From Candidatus Mesolinea sp. (GTDB lineage Bacteria; Chloroflexota; Anaerolineae; Anaerolineales; Anaerolineaceae), in contig DMCS01000070.1 in the NCBI GenBank assembly GCA_003445715.1, positions 1-19,933 of the forward strand: a stretch of DNA of 19,933 bases, given 5' to 3'. A program made the translations under genes and the position numbers. The notes under the pieces were generated by a model. That model was given only the letters and a program-made list of their open reading frames with translations. It was not told the DNA's origin and ran no database searches. Below are positions 8,123 to 15,460 of this stretch, one piece after another; within the stretch, counting starts at the first letter, position 1; every line of letters begins with the position of its first letter.

Positions 8123-9073
8123 CTAAGATCTTGGGTGCGGAGCATGCTCTGGCTCTCTGCTCCCGCATTCGTAAGCCTCGCCGCGCAGGGTCTCTACGGC
8201 GTGAGGGAGAGCGGGTAAAAACACCCGCAGGTTCTCTACCGCTGCCTTAGGGCTGCCCGGCAGGTTGATGATCAGCGTGCGCCCGCGGATGCCGGCGATG
8301 GCACGCGAAAGCTGGGCATGCGGCGTGATTTTGGCGCTCTCGGCGCGCATGGCTTCGGTGATGCCTGGTGCTAAGCGCTCGATGACGTTGGCGGTGGCTT
8401 CAGGGGTAACATCCCGCGGGGCAAAACCCGTCCCGCCCGTGGTCAAGATGAGGTCCACCTTGCCGCTATCAGCTAAGCGCACCAGCTCCGCTTCAATCTG
8501 TGCGCGTTCATCTGGGATGAGCACGGTCTCGACCACCTGGGCATGCCCTTGCAAGGCTTCCACCAGCGCCGGCCCGCTTTTATCCTCGCGCACACCCGCC
8601 GCGCCCTTATCGCTCACCGTAATGACCGCCGCCCTAGCACTGGGCAGTACTACCACCTCGTCGCCAGCTTGCACCACGCCGCCTTGCAGCACGCGCGTGA
8701 AGATGCCTTCGCTGGGCATGATGCACATCCCTACCTGTTGGTAGATCTGGCAGTGCGCATGGCACTCTTTGCCAATCTGGGTGACCTCCAATTCAACGGG
8801 GCCCACAAGCAAACGCGTGCCCAAGGGCAGGGAGTAGAGCTCGATGCCCTCTGTGGTGATATTTTCAGCAAAAATGCCAGGCGCGAGATTTGTCGCGCCG
8901 CGCGCAATCATCTTTTCCACGCTCTGCTGGTCCAGCAGGCTTACCTGGCGGTGCCAGTCGCCCGCGTGGGCATCGCCTTCAATGCCATAATTCTGGCGGA
9001 ACACCGCTTGTGGCACCGGGTGCTTGATCGTGCCGGTTTCCGTGCTGATATTAACTGATAAGACCTTTGCCAA
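8123..9073 (-). CDS. MOSC domain-MogA/MoaB fusion, molybdopterin adenylyltransferase
   Basis: The 316-residue protein joins two domains. Residues about 1-145 form a MOSC domain (GIEGDAHAGDWHRQVSLL at 30-47, conserved Cys104 in GKECHAHC), a sulfur/Moco-binding fold. Residues about 147-300 form a MogA/MoaB domain, with AVITVSDKG, TTGGTGFAPRDVTPEA at 211-226 and LPGSP at 271-275; this domain adenylylates molybdopterin with MgATP before metal insertion. The start is TTG (9071-9073), supported by GGAGG six bases upstream, which lies inside the last codons of moaA; only two bases separate the genes, so they are translationally coupled. It supplies the only MogA activity in the window, needed by the MoeA proteins upstream. 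MOSC-MogA fusions are known in other bacteria; the role of this MOSC domain is unproven. Confidence 0.92.
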   Translation of the reverse strand: MAKVLSVNISTETGTIKHPVPQAVFRQNYGIEGDAHAGDWHRQVSLLDQQSVEKMIARGATNLAPGIFAENITTEGIELYSLPLGTRLLVGPVELEVTQIGKECHAHCQIYQQVGMCIMPSEGIFTRVLQGGVVQAGDEVVVLPSARAAVITVSDKGAAGVREDKSGPALVEALQGHAQVVETVLIPDERAQIEAELVRLADSGKVDLILTTGGTGFAPRDVTPEATANVIERLAPGITEAMRAESAKITPHAQLSRAIAGIRGRTLIINLPGSPKAAVENLRVFLPALPHAVETLRGEAYECGSREPEHAPHPRS

Positions 9074-9075
9074 AC

Positions 9076-10023
9076 TTATCCTCCAATGCGGCTCATGTTG
9101 CGCTCCGCAAAAGTACAGCTTTCGAAGCGATGCGCAGCCGGCTTCCTAAAAATGGCAGCGCGAATAGCCTCGCGTAACGCCTCGTCATCTTGAGCCAAAG
9201 CTTCCCCAAGTGCAATTTCGCGATCGACCCCCAAGCACGGGCGCAGGGTGCCGTCGCTCATCACGCGGATGCGGTTGCAATCTGCGCAAAATTGATGCGA
9301 AATAGGGCTGATTAACCCCACCCGCCCACGGTAACCTGGAACTTGATAGTCCACCGAGGGCTGCCCAGGGTAACGGGCAGGAAGAGGCTGCAAATAGGGG
9401 CGCACCGCAAGCACTTCCTGGTTATAGATGCGCCGCGCCGCGTTTTCACCGTGGTCGCCAATCGGCATGAGCTCAATAAAGCGCACGTCGATGGGATGCT
9501 CGCGTGTCAGGGCGATAAAATCGTCGATTTCGCTATCGTTGATGCCGCGCACGAGCACGATGTTGAGCTTGAGGGGCAGCAACTCTGCTTCTATGGCTTC
9601 CTCAATCCCGCGCAAGACGAGCTGAATATCGCCGCCCGTGAGTTCGTAAAAAACTTCCGGCTTGAGTGAATCCAAGCTGATGTTGAGCCGGCGCAAGCCA
9701 GCCTGCTTGAGCAGCTGGGCTTTACCCGGCAGCATCTGGGCGTTGGTGGTCATGGAAAGGTCCTGCAAGCCCTCCAACCGCGCGATACGCTCCACAATCT
9801 CAAGGATGTCCTTGCGCAAGAGTGGCTCGCCGCCGGTCAGGCGCACTTTTTGGATGCCCAACTGCATGCACGCGCGCACGATGCGCTCGTACTCCGCAGG
9901 ACTAAGCTCCTTAGCCTTGGGGCAGATGCCCTCCTCCACGCGGCAATAGGTGCAGCGCAGCTGGCAGCGTTCCGTCACCGAGAGGCGCAGATATGTGATA
10001 TTGCGTCCGAATTGATCTAACAT
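9076..10023 (-). CDS. moaA: GTP 3',8-cyclase MoaA
   Basis: MoaA is the radical SAM enzyme that converts GTP to 3',8-cyclo-7,8-dihydro-GTP, the first step of molybdenum cofactor synthesis. The 315 residues carry the radical SAM cluster cysteines C20, C24 and C27 (ERCQLRCTYC), the LTGGEPLLR segment at 62-70, and the second 4Fe-4S cluster that binds GTP at C246, C249 and C263 (FCADC...LRPC). It ends in the conserved Gly-Gly tail (RIGG) needed for activity. Length is slightly short for the family (about 325-340) but no domain is missing. It overlaps the ribosome-binding site of the next gene. A perfect TATAAT lies 8 bp before the ATG with no Shine-Dalgarno, so it probably has its own leaderless promoter. 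Confidence 0.97.
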   Translation of the reverse strand: MLDQFGRNITYLRLSVTERCQLRCTYCRVEEGICPKAKELSPAEYERIVRACMQLGIQKVRLTGGEPLLRKDILEIVERIARLEGLQDLSMTTNAQMLPGKAQLLKQAGLRRLNISLDSLKPEVFYELTGGDIQLVLRGIEEAIEAELLPLKLNIVLVRGINDSEIDDFIALTREHPIDVRFIELMPIGDHGENAARRIYNQEVLAVRPYLQPLPARYPGQPSVDYQVPGYRGRVGLISPISHQFCADCNRIRVMSDGTLRPCLGVDREIALGEALAQDDEALREAIRAAIFRKPAAHRFESCTFAERNMSRIGG

Positions 10024-10031
10024 TAATGCAG

Positions 10032-10037
10032 ATTATA
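10032..10037 (-). promoter_or_regulatory. -10 element giving a probable leaderless moaA transcript
   Basis: TATAAT on the minus strand ends 8 bases before the moaA ATG, so transcription would begin at or within a base or two of the start codon. No Shine-Dalgarno sequence and no good -35 are seen. The ygbA-like gene at 18695 has the same arrangement with the same spacing. Confidence 0.6.
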
Positions 10038-10244
10038 ACCTTATGTCAGCCAAGAATAGGGTTTGATGCAGGGTTTACCTGTTCTTTCATGGTACCCTAC
10101 GGGTAGGCTGCGCACTCTCCCGACCGTGAAAGGCACGTGACCTTTGGGTCTCAATGAATGAGGGAGACCTACGGTCAAAACCACTCGCTCGGTCTGGAGA
10201 CCGGCGAGAACTAAGATTGTGGAGACCGGCGAGAACAGATAATT

Positions 10245-10379
10245 CTTAGTTCTTTCATGGTACCCTACGGGCAGGCTTCGCACTCTCCTGACCATGAAAG
10301 GTAGCTGACCTTTAGGTCTCAAAAAACTGATGACCTGATTATCATAATCGTCGATCAAAGCCAGGAAAACAGGAGACCT
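10245..10379. repeat. 135-bp direct repeat, copy A
   Basis: Identical base for base to 10461-10595. It contains hairpin CTTTCATGGT/ACCATGAAAG and an inner palindrome GATTATCATAATC within the loop of the GGTCTC/GAGACC stem. The next base differs (T against G), then seven more match. Confidence 0.95.
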
Positions 10380-10460
10380 TCGGTCAAACCTACTCGCTCG
10401 GTACCCTACGGGCAGGCTTCGCACTCGGAGACCGGCGAGAACAAGAATCAAACCCACTCG

Positions 10461-10595
10461 CTTAGTTCTTTCATGGTACCCTACGGGCAGGCTTCGCACT
10501 CTCCTGACCATGAAAGGTAGCTGACCTTTAGGTCTCAAAAAACTGATGACCTGATTATCATAATCGTCGATCAAAGCCAGGAAAACAGGAGACCT
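10461..10595. repeat. 135-bp direct repeat, copy B
   Basis: Second copy of the 10245-10379 unit, 216 bp downstream. The perfect identity in noncoding DNA means recent duplication or gene conversion. Confidence 0.95.
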
Positions 10596-10652
10596 GCGGT
10601 CAACTTCCTCGCACGGTCGGAGACCGGCGAGAACTGAAGGCAACCCCTGCGG

Positions 10653-11123
10653 TTACTCCCGCTGGTAAGTGCCCGACTTGCCGCCGCTTTTATGCTCCAG
10701 CTGCACCTGTTCGATCTGCATACCGCGGTCAACGGCTTTGCACATATCGTAGACCGTCAGGGCTGCCACGCTGGCTGCAGTTAATGCTTCCATCTCTACG
10801 CCGGTTTTATACGTCGCCTGTACTGTCGCAATGATGCGTACGCCCTCTGGCGGCTCAGCAGAAAGTTCCACGCCCACAAAGCTGAGTGGTATGGGATGGC
10901 AGAGGGGGATGAGCTCGGACGTGCGTTTGGCAGCCATGATGCCAGCAATACGCGCCGTGGCAAACACATCTCCCTTTGCGATGCCACCGCTTTGGATGAG
11001 CGCCAAGGTTTCCGGCTGCATGCGCACGAAAGCGCTCGCAATAGCTTTGCGCAAGGTGTCGCCCTTTGCGGAGACGTCCACCATGCGGGCGTTGCCGTTT
11101 TCATCGACGTGGCTTAGTTCCAT
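10653..11123 (-). CDS. moaC: Cyclic pyranopterin monophosphate synthase MoaC
   Basis: MoaC turns the MoaA product into cyclic pyranopterin monophosphate. The 156 residues show the family signatures: ARMVDVSAK near the N-terminus, the [11 protein letters not shown] segment at about 69-79, [11 protein letters not shown] at about 107-117, and the C-terminal KSGGKSG with the catalytic lysines, plus the DMCKA segment. Length is typical. The ATG at 11123 overlaps the end of the upstream moeA-PBP gene by 10 bp and GGAGGTG lies just before it inside that gene, so translation is coupled. It is the last gene before the repeat block, which separates it from moaA. Confidence 0.97.
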   Translation of the reverse strand: MELSHVDENGNARMVDVSAKGDTLRKAIASAFVRMQPETLALIQSGGIAKGDVFATARIAGIMAAKRTSELIPLCHPIPLSFVGVELSAEPPEGVRIIATVQATYKTGVEMEALTAASVAALTVYDMCKAVDRGMQIEQVQLEHKSGGKSGTYQRE

Positions 11124-13033
11124 GGACGCACCTCCCCAGGATGATGCAAGGTATAACCGCCCATTTGGGTGAGCCGGCGGGCGAATTCCTCCCCACGCAG
11201 CACTTCCAGCAGCCGCTGTACCAATTCAAGTTCCAGCGCATTTTCGGCAATCAGCAAATCGTATTGCTCTTCGCAAATGGGCACAAAATCGAGATCGTAG
11301 ATGCGCGCCGCCGAAAGGATACCCAAACCGGCGTCTGCCGTCCCAGCCGCAATCGCCGCCGCCACCGCGGTGTGGGTATATTCTTCACGCTCATAACCTG
11401 GGATGAGGCTGGTATCCAAGCCCTCCTGGCGGGCTAAGTAGTCACACAGGATGCGCGTACCACTACCTTTTTGGCGGTTCACGTAGCGCTTGCCGACGAT
11501 ATCTTTGAATTCCTTAATGCCCAACGGATTGCCCTTGGGTACCATCAACCCCTGGGTGCGCTGAACGCACTCCACCAGCACCACGCCACCCTGCGGGAAG
11601 TACTTGCGCAGGTAAGGAATGTTGTAGCTGCCGCTGGCTTCATCCAATAGATGAATACCGCCCAGATGTGCCTCACCGCGCTTGACTGCCAGGATACCGC
11701 CCATGCTGCCCACATGCGAAGAGGCTACCGAGCTTTCCGGCCATTGGCGCTTAAGGATATCGGTTAACTCATCAAGGAGCGGGTCATGGCTGCCGGTGAT
11801 CACTAAGGTGCGGTTGATCTCCTCCAAATCTCGTACGAGCTGCACGTTGACCAGCTCGCCAGCTTCGTAGCCTTCGGTGTTTTGCGGGATGTGGATGACG
11901 CCATCGGCTTTTACAAATGAAGTGACCACGCCTGCCCCGCGATTTAGCGGAACTGCCACGATTTTACCGTTCACATTGCCCAAGCGCGTACGCACAAACT
12001 CATAATACTTGAGCGAGGAGGTCAGCCGGCGCGTAATTTGTGCTTGAATGAATTGCGGCTTAGCTGCTAGACGGCAGGTCAGCTGCTCAATCACAGGGCG
12101 GAAAAGCTGCTCCAGTACCAAAATGCCCGAGACCGGATAGCCCGGCAACCCCAATATTGGCTGGACGCGTTCATCATCTCCGGACTTGGCATAGGCTAAG
12201 ATGACCGGCTTGCCAGGTTTGATAGCTACGCCATGCAGCACCACCTCTCCCACTCGCCGAATCGCCTCAACCGAATAATCCTTCTGCCCGGCGGAAGAGC
12301 CGGCATTGAGCACCACCGCATCACATTCCGCTAAGGCTTGGCGCAGAGCTGCTTCGATCAGCTCCGCCGAATCGCCGACTGGACGATATACGCGCACCTC
12401 GCAGCCCCATGCGCGCAGCATGCCACTGAAAATAGCGGAGTTGGACTCGATAATATCGCCGGCGCGCGGGTTTTCCGTGGGCGGCACAATCTCGTTACCC
12501 GTGGGGATGATGCCCACCATCGGCCGGGTGATGACCTCGACCGAAAGCACGCCAGCCTCAAGCAGCGCCCCAATCGCAGCCGGGGTGAGCACGCTAAAAG
12601 ATGGCAGGATCATATCGCCGGCGCTAATGTCTTCGCCAATCTGACGTACGTTTTGCCAAGGCACAGCGGCTGCATACAGCAGCACTGCGCCTTCCTCCTG
12701 CACCACATCTTCCACCATTACGACGGCATCGCAGCCTTCAGGCAGCGGATCGCCAGTATTGACCCACTGGTAGGCGCCCGTAGGCAAGCGCACCGGCGTC
12801 GTTTCTGTGGCGCCAAAGGTTTGGCTGGCTTGCAAGGCAATACCATCCATGGCGCAGGCGTTATAGTGGGGCGAGCTGATGCGGGCATAGACAGCCCGCG
12901 CCGTCACGCGGTCTGTTGCCTCTAAGGTCGGCAGTGTCTCACTGCTTGCTTTGAGCCCGGCTGCTTGCAGTGCGTCCAAATAATCTTGACGTGCTTTTTC
13001 CAAGGGCACATTGGTTAGATATTCAAAAGCCAT
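11114..13033 (-). CDS. MoeA-like molybdopterin molybdotransferase fused to a PBP-like domain
   Basis: The 639-residue protein has a MoeA region at about 1-400 ([11 protein letters not shown] near residue 60, the [16 protein letters not shown] motif, GLPGYPVSG) followed by a substrate-binding-protein-like domain at about 410-639 (PF12727 type: [58 protein letters not shown]). MoeA domains insert molybdate or tungstate into adenylylated molybdopterin; the extra domain resembles molybdate/tungstate-binding proteins and may deliver or sense the oxyanion, which is inference. The ATG at 13033 is chosen over an in-frame TTG at 13045 because the TTG lies inside the ribosome-binding site AGAGGTG. It starts one base after the upstream moeA stop, so the two MoeA genes are co-translated. 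Confidence 0.93.
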   Translation of the reverse strand: MAFEYLTNVPLEKARQDYLDALQAAGLKASSETLPTLEATDRVTARAVYARISSPHYNACAMDGIALQASQTFGATETTPVRLPTGAYQWVNTGDPLPEGCDAVVMVEDVVQEEGAVLLYAAAVPWQNVRQIGEDISAGDMILPSFSVLTPAAIGALLEAGVLSVEVITRPMVGIIPTGNEIVPPTENPRAGDIIESNSAIFSGMLRAWGCEVRVYRPVGDSAELIEAALRQALAECDAVVLNAGSSAGQKDYSVEAIRRVGEVVLHGVAIKPGKPVILAYAKSGDDERVQPILGLPGYPVSGILVLEQLFRPVIEQLTCRLAAKPQFIQAQITRRLTSSLKYYEFVRTRLGNVNGKIVAVPLNRGAGVVTSFVKADGVIHIPQNTEGYEAGELVNVQLVRDLEEINRTLVITGSHDPLLDELTDILKRQWPESSVASSHVGSMGGILAVKRGEAHLGGIHLLDEASGSYNIPYLRKYFPQGGVVLVECVQRTQGLMVPKGNPLGIKEFKDIVGKRYVNRQKGSGTRILCDYLARQEGLDTSLIPGYEREEYTHTAVAAAIAAGTADAGLGILSAARIYDLDFVPICEEQYDLLIAENALELELVQRLLEVLRGEEFARRLTQMGGYTLHHPGEVRPWN

Positions 13034-13034
13034 A

Positions 13035-14243
13035 TCACCTCTCAAAAAGCGTCACTTCCACGAGTTCACCTTGCCTTAAGCCTTCCTTATCCCTTGGGAT
13101 GCACAGGAAGCCGTCTGTATTGGCGAGTGTGGTAATCAGGCCAGATTTGCTGGCAATCGGCTGGGCTTTACCCTCACGAATGACCACTGGCACATATTCC
13201 TCGCGCCCATGGTTGGAGGGCACGTTGCGCGCAACCGGCAAGCTCACCTTCCGCTCAGCAAAATGCGTGCCCAGCATGGAAGCCAAAAGGGGCCGCACGA
13301 GTAAATTAGCCATAAAGTACGCCGCCACGGGGTTGCCGGGCAAGCCGAACACAGGTCTGCCTTCCACCTGGCCAAAGAGCGTCGGTTTGCCCGGCTTGAC
13401 CGCCAAGCCATGCACCAGCAGCTCCCCTAGCTCCGCCACCACTTGCGGGACGGCATCTTTTTCGCCCACGGAAGTCCCACCCGTGAGCAAGACGAGGTCA
13501 TGCCCTGGCAGTGCCTTCACCAGCGCAGCGCGCACCCCCGGCGCACTATCTGGAATAATCCCCACAAAATCAGCAACCGCGCCGGCTTCCTGCGCAAATG
13601 CAAGCAGCATCGTTGCATTGACGTCCCGAATCTTGCCCATCGGTAGGGGCTCCCCAGGCGCCACGAGCTCATCCCCCGTCGAGATTACTGCGATGCGTGG
13701 AGCCTGCCGCACCCAAATCTGCGTTTGCCCGAGGGCCACCAGCGCGCCTATATCAGCTACATTTAGCTGCCTGCCGGCTGGAAGCACCAAATCGCCGGGC
13801 TTGACGTCATCCCCACGGAAAATCAGGTTAGTCCCAGGCGAAGCGGGCTTATATACGGCAATCGTGCCATCACCAAGGGGTTCGGTATCCTCTAATGGGA
13901 TGACGCAATCGGCGCCTGCGGGAATTTCTGCGCCAGTCGGCACGTAGACACATTCACCACTGCGAATTGCTATCGCGGTATGTTCGCCCATATGCGCCTC
14001 GCCGATTTGCAGCAGCAGCGCCGGGATCGAATCGGAACAGCCGAAGACATCCCGTGCCCGGACGGCATAGCCATCCACTGTCGAGCGGTTGAAATCCGGC
14101 ACAAACTCCTCCGCTAAGCAATCACGTGCCAGCACGCGCCCTAGGGCTGATTCCAGCTGCACTTGCTCTTCGGGCGTGCGTAGCTGCCCAAATTTCTCGG
14201 CGATTATCTGTTGAGCTTCCGCAATGGTGATGACATTTAACAT
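13035..14243 (-). CDS. moeA: Molybdopterin molybdotransferase MoeA
   Basis: This 402-residue protein is a standard-length MoeA, which joins molybdate to molybdopterin adenylate. Visible signatures are FNRSTVDGYAVRA (51-63), VPTGAEIPAGADCVIPLED, VISTGDELV in the MogA-like domain, LTGGTSVGEKDAVP and FGLPGNPVAAYF, with the C-terminal beta domain after it (GREEYVPVVI). It is the first gene of the Moco cluster. A second, PBP-fused MoeA follows directly. Paired MoeA paralogues are often linked to molybdenum and tungsten use, which cannot be decided here. No convincing Shine-Dalgarno is seen before the ATG, although the start agrees with the family N-terminus. Confidence 0.96.
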   Translation of the reverse strand: MLNVITIAEAQQIIAEKFGQLRTPEEQVQLESALGRVLARDCLAEEFVPDFNRSTVDGYAVRARDVFGCSDSIPALLLQIGEAHMGEHTAIAIRSGECVYVPTGAEIPAGADCVIPLEDTEPLGDGTIAVYKPASPGTNLIFRGDDVKPGDLVLPAGRQLNVADIGALVALGQTQIWVRQAPRIAVISTGDELVAPGEPLPMGKIRDVNATMLLAFAQEAGAVADFVGIIPDSAPGVRAALVKALPGHDLVLLTGGTSVGEKDAVPQVVAELGELLVHGLAVKPGKPTLFGQVEGRPVFGLPGNPVAAYFMANLLVRPLLASMLGTHFAERKVSLPVARNVPSNHGREEYVPVVIREGKAQPIASKSGLITTLANTDGFLCIPRDKEGLRQGELVEVTLFER

Positions 14244-14342
14244 AAAGGCTCGTTCTTTTCCGTGTATTGTGGTCTCATCAATCTTACCAAACCCTACCCC
14301 AGAAACCTTGGGCGTGTAAAGCCCATGGGTTGATTCCTGCTC

Positions 14343-15254
14343 TCAAACCAGAAGCGAAGGCTGGCTGGCTTGGGTTTTTTCCAGCAGCTCAATGGTCTCA
14401 AATTGCCAGGAACCTTGCTCCAGGTAACATTGGCTCATACAAAAAGTGTGGTTCCAGCGGCTGTTGCGCATGCGTGCAGGGCCTTCAGCATATTTGTGGA
14501 TGAGCCAGTGAGCATATTTCGCCAGTTTCCATTGGGCTTCATTGCTATAAAAGCCAAAAGCCGCGCGAAACGAGCCAATGAGCAGATCCGTTAGCTGTAA
14601 GAGCTGGCAGTCAGCGTAGTCCTGCGCATCTTTGCTGCGCGGGTCGCTGGCGCGGTCATCAATCAAATCTGGTGTGGTGGCGATTTCACAGTAATCCCGC
14701 AGCCCGTTCAGCCGATCGACCACACGCTGGCGGTCAATATGCCGGCCTTGATGCAAGTAGCCATCAAAATGAATGCGGGTTATGCGCACTGGGTCTCGAG
14801 AACTGAAAAGGTAATGCAGCCCGCCTTTGAGGCCAATACGGAAGGAGGTTTCCACCTTGCTGGTTTCATCCGGATAGTTCAACATATCCACATGTTTTTC
14901 GCGCTCGCGGAAGAGCACAAACTTCACCCCAATAGCCTGTTCATCCAACAGCTGGTAATCGGGTTCGGCGCCTGTGCTCCGCCCAGTGAAATAATGGTAT
15001 TTAATGGATTTTGATTGGCTGCGCATGAAACCTAAAACTAAGCTCAACCATGCATTAGCTAGGTCATACTTTTTACCAGGCCGGTTGATCTCCTTGAAGC
15101 TGATCTTATAGGGGTGGCTAACAGTCGTGCGTGCCGCGTCGAGCAAATTGAGCAAGTAGGCTTTGCGCTCGCATGGCACGAGCAGCATGCCATGCCAATA
15201 GCCTTCTATTATCGACTCATCGTGATAAAGCTCATAATCGTTTTTAGCGTTCAT
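14343..15254 (-). CDS. DUF3800 family protein
   Basis: The 303-residue protein begins with YELYHDESIIEGYW, the Asp-Glu-Ser signature of DUF3800 (Asp12, Glu13), and has the family's later LLQLTDLLIGSFRAAFG motif around residue 220, with a conserved Asp. DUF3800 proteins are predicted to have an RNase H-like fold with acidic metal-binding residues; their activity is not established, and many occur near defence genes or mobile elements. There is no partner gene here: it lies alone between the Moco cluster and the B12 enzyme operon. AGAAGG six bases before the ATG supports the start. Base composition is close to its neighbours, so recent transfer is not obvious. Confidence 0.78.
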   Translation of the reverse strand: MNAKNDYELYHDESIIEGYWHGMLLVPCERKAYLLNLLDAARTTVSHPYKISFKEINRPGKKYDLANAWLSLVLGFMRSQSKSIKYHYFTGRSTGAEPDYQLLDEQAIGVKFVLFREREKHVDMLNYPDETSKVETSFRIGLKGGLHYLFSSRDPVRITRIHFDGYLHQGRHIDRQRVVDRLNGLRDYCEIATTPDLIDDRASDPRSKDAQDYADCQLLQLTDLLIGSFRAAFGFYSNEAQWKLAKYAHWLIHKYAEGPARMRNSRWNHTFCMSQCYLEQGSWQFETIELLEKTQASQPSLLV

Positions 15255-15460
15255 GGCGGCCTTCTCTCAATTTTATTTTACCGCAGCGCAAGCCTGCCAG
15301 ACGAGCTTATCCAAAAATAATAGATGCAGATTAATTCAGGTAAAATAAATTCACTTCATTGATATTGGTTTTACCCTAACCATGGGGTTCAACTCTCTCA
15401 CCCAGGTCACACGCATGTGACTAATCAAACTGGAACGCAAAGTAACAGGAGGCAACAAGC
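15255..15460. other. Divergent intergenic region with a possible operator
   Basis: These 206 bp lie between the DUF3800 gene (minus) and the B12 enzyme operon (plus). GTCACA-CGCA-TGTGAC (15406-15421) is a perfect 6-bp inverted repeat 40 bp before the start codon, suited to a dimeric regulator or a short hairpin. TAAAAT occurs at 15341-15346 on the plus strand with no evident -35. Confidence 0.4.

Larger units (their letters stand above)
10079..10640. repeat. Block of structured intergenic repeats between moaC and moaA
   Basis: This block holds three copies of one composite element. Copies at 10245-10379 and 10461-10595 are identical over 135 bp (offset 216) and match up to 143 bp with one mismatch. 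The third, from about 10081, is diverged and lacks a roughly 50-bp central piece. Each copy can form hairpins: CTTTCATGGT with ACCATGAAAG (10252-10261 with 10291-10300), and GACC...AGGTCTC with GAGACCT...GGTC (10307-10320 with 10373-10385). Four copies each of GGAGACCGGCGAGAAC (10196, 10221, 10427, 10619) and GGTACCCTACGGG (10091, 10259, 10400, 10475) are spread through it. A 200-codon open frame on the minus strand is a by-product of the repeats. It is likely a mobile or amplifying noncoding element. Confidence 0.85.

Noticed and set aside
10079..10640. CRISPR array
   Set aside because: Repeat spacing is irregular, units are long with internal hairpins, the intervening pieces are themselves repeated, and no cas gene is present.
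10041..10643. 200-codon open frame on the minus strand with repeated peptide RVRSLPVGYHERTK
   Set aside because: It is made entirely of the intergenic repeat units, has no credible ribosome-binding site and encodes no known domain; the DNA repeats and hairpins explain it.
13034..13045. TTG start of the MoeA-PBP gene
   Set aside because: The TTG is part of the ribosome-binding site for the ATG at 13033.
14303..14331. Imperfect hairpin around GGGCGTGTAAAGCCC between DUF3800 and moeA as a terminator
   Set aside because: The stem has a mismatch and no T-run follows.
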